Source: Aeoliella mucimassa
Lineage (GTDB): Bacteria; Planctomycetota; Planctomycetia; Pirellulales; Lacipirellulaceae
Length of the DNA: 64,000 nt
Direction: 5' to 3'
Assembly (NCBI RefSeq): GCF_007748035.1
Contig: NZ_CP036278.1
Span: 1,116,001 to 1,180,000, forward strand
A program made the translations under genes and the position numbers. Under the pieces are notes generated by a model. That model ran no database searches. It saw nothing but the letters and a program-made list of their open reading frames with translations, and was not told the DNA's origin. How positions within the stretch are numbered: position 1 is the stretch's first letter; each line of letters starts with the position of its first letter. Positions 63,225-64,000 of this stretch are shown one piece after another.

Positions 63225-64000
63225 TAGTACGGGGGGCGCCACCGGCGTGGCATCTAAACTCAAGGCCTCTAGGGCTGGTGGAGTCGGCATGCTGGCACCC
63301 AGGTTGTCGCGCCATACGGTGTAGTCGGCCAGGTTGACGATGCCATCGCCGTTGCCGTCGGCAAATAGATTGGTGGTACCGAATTCCGATTTCCAGAGCG
63401 AGTAGTCGTTCTCGTCGACGAGGCCGCTGTTGTCGTAATCGCCTGGCAGTTGCACCACGAGAGTAACCGTCGCAGGGGCTGAGGTCGATTGAAAGTTGTA
63501 AGCGGTGTACGTGAACTGATCGGTGCCGACGTATCCCTGTTCAGGCGCGTAATCAAACGTGCCATCCAGGTTGAAGGTCAACGTCCCATGCTGCACATTG
63601 GTGTCGACTAATGCTACCACCGCTTCGCCCGGCGCTGGAACGTCGTTCTCGAGTACACTCCGAGTCGACACCAGATGCTGAGGGACTGCGGATGTGGTCG
63701 GCAACGCATGGAACGTGTCGTTCATGGTTAGCGGCGGTTCGTTGCAACTCGCTTGAGGCCAGTACCAGCTCCACCAATTGCCCATCAGCAAGTCTGCCAA
63801 CTCATTGAGCGAAAGATTCGGCGGGGCGTTGGTGAGCGACTCAATCGCGCTATCCCACATGTAGAGATTGGATTTCGGCTCCGGTACTCCTGGATAGCAG
63901 AATAAATCGGGGTTGTCGGGGCACTGAAACGGATTGCCCGTGGGATCGCTCGGGTCGCCCACAAAGGGATCCGACAACCCGGTGCCGAGCAGGTTGTAAG
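63225..64000 (-). pseudogene. N-terminal side of dockerin-type gene, cut by IS630 and by the window edge
   Basis: The frame is open from the right edge (YNLLGTGLSDPFVGDP..). Visible are a cadherin/Ig-like domain with VLENDVPAPGEAVVAL and GTFDYAPEQGYVGTDQFTYTAYN, followed by a dockerin-like module (GDYDNSGLVDENDYSLWKSEFG, DGNGDGIVNLADYTVWRDNLG) and LDATPVAPPVL. After the IS insertion the frame runs into the element and stops at 63195 after VRRPGSHFL. Before insertion it continued into 62064-61715. A large exported surface protein of unknown role. Confidence 0.87.

Overview
The window looks like part of a planctomycete chromosome, most likely Pirellulales or a relative. This is inferred from gene content, not from a marker gene. 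It has PEP-CTERM exported proteins, dockerin-like 'GDFNADG..DLADYTVWR' modules, a HAF-repeat protein, an ECF sigma factor beside a Ser/Thr kinase, several sigma-54 activators and a multihaem cytochrome. No rRNA, tRNA, CRISPR array or prophage was recognised.

Regions, left to right. (1) 1-4.4 kb, minus strand: response regulator, membrane histidine kinase, STAS protein and a PilB/GspE-type ATPase cut by the window edge, with a major pseudopilin upstream; two of the joins are ATGA overlaps. (2) 4.7-8.5 kb: an HD-GYP protein, then an overlapping PP2C phosphatase and Ser/Thr kinase pair; the kinase carries a C-terminal array of zinc ribbons. (3) 8.9-11.3 kb: two exported Cys-rich, metallothionein-like proteins, a strong terminator and an MFS transporter. 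(4) 12.5-17.2 kb: a 950-residue polytopic membrane protein with a textbook -24/-12 promoter, divergent from a sigma-54 activator with an unfamiliar N-terminal domain. (5) 17.2-20.5 kb: sirtuin, small lipoprotein, RecQ. (6) 20.6-28.6 kb: a uronate-polysaccharide locus with a PmoA-like protein, a uronate-isomerase-like protein, and a five-gene operon (GH88-type hydrolase, SDR, BNR-4 propeller protein, KDPG aldolase, KDG kinase). (7) 28.6-30.1 kb: a toxin-antitoxin pair, a small hypothetical protein and a DinB protein. (8) 30.1-40.2 kb, minus strand: sodium-pumping oxaloacetate decarboxylase (oadGBA), biotin ligase, and a rhamnose operon (rhaB, small membrane protein, permease, rhaA) with a divergent AraC regulator. 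(9) 40.3-49.7 kb: two PaaK-like adenylating enzymes, an S10 peptidase, a second BNR-4 protein, an FHA-GAF-sigma-54 activator and a PQQ-type propeller protein. (10) 49.7-64 kb: accessory and repeat-rich DNA with an IS903-group element (9-bp target duplication), PEP-CTERM proteins, a seven-haem cytochrome, an ECF sigma/kinase pair, a tandemly duplicated HAF/PEP-CTERM gene, and an IS630 element that has split a dockerin-type gene.

Taken together, sections 6, 8 and 9 supply the enzymes expected for a polysaccharide of uronic acid and rhamnose, ulvan being the obvious marine candidate: a putative lyase, an unsaturated-uronyl hydrolase, the KDG route and rhamnose isomerase/kinase. The points most deserving a second look are the sigma-54 membrane-protein module, the zinc-ribbon kinase/PP2C pair, the Cys-rich exported pair, the paired palindromic intergenic elements, the direct-repeat operator before oadG, and the rearranged HAF/IS630 end of the window.
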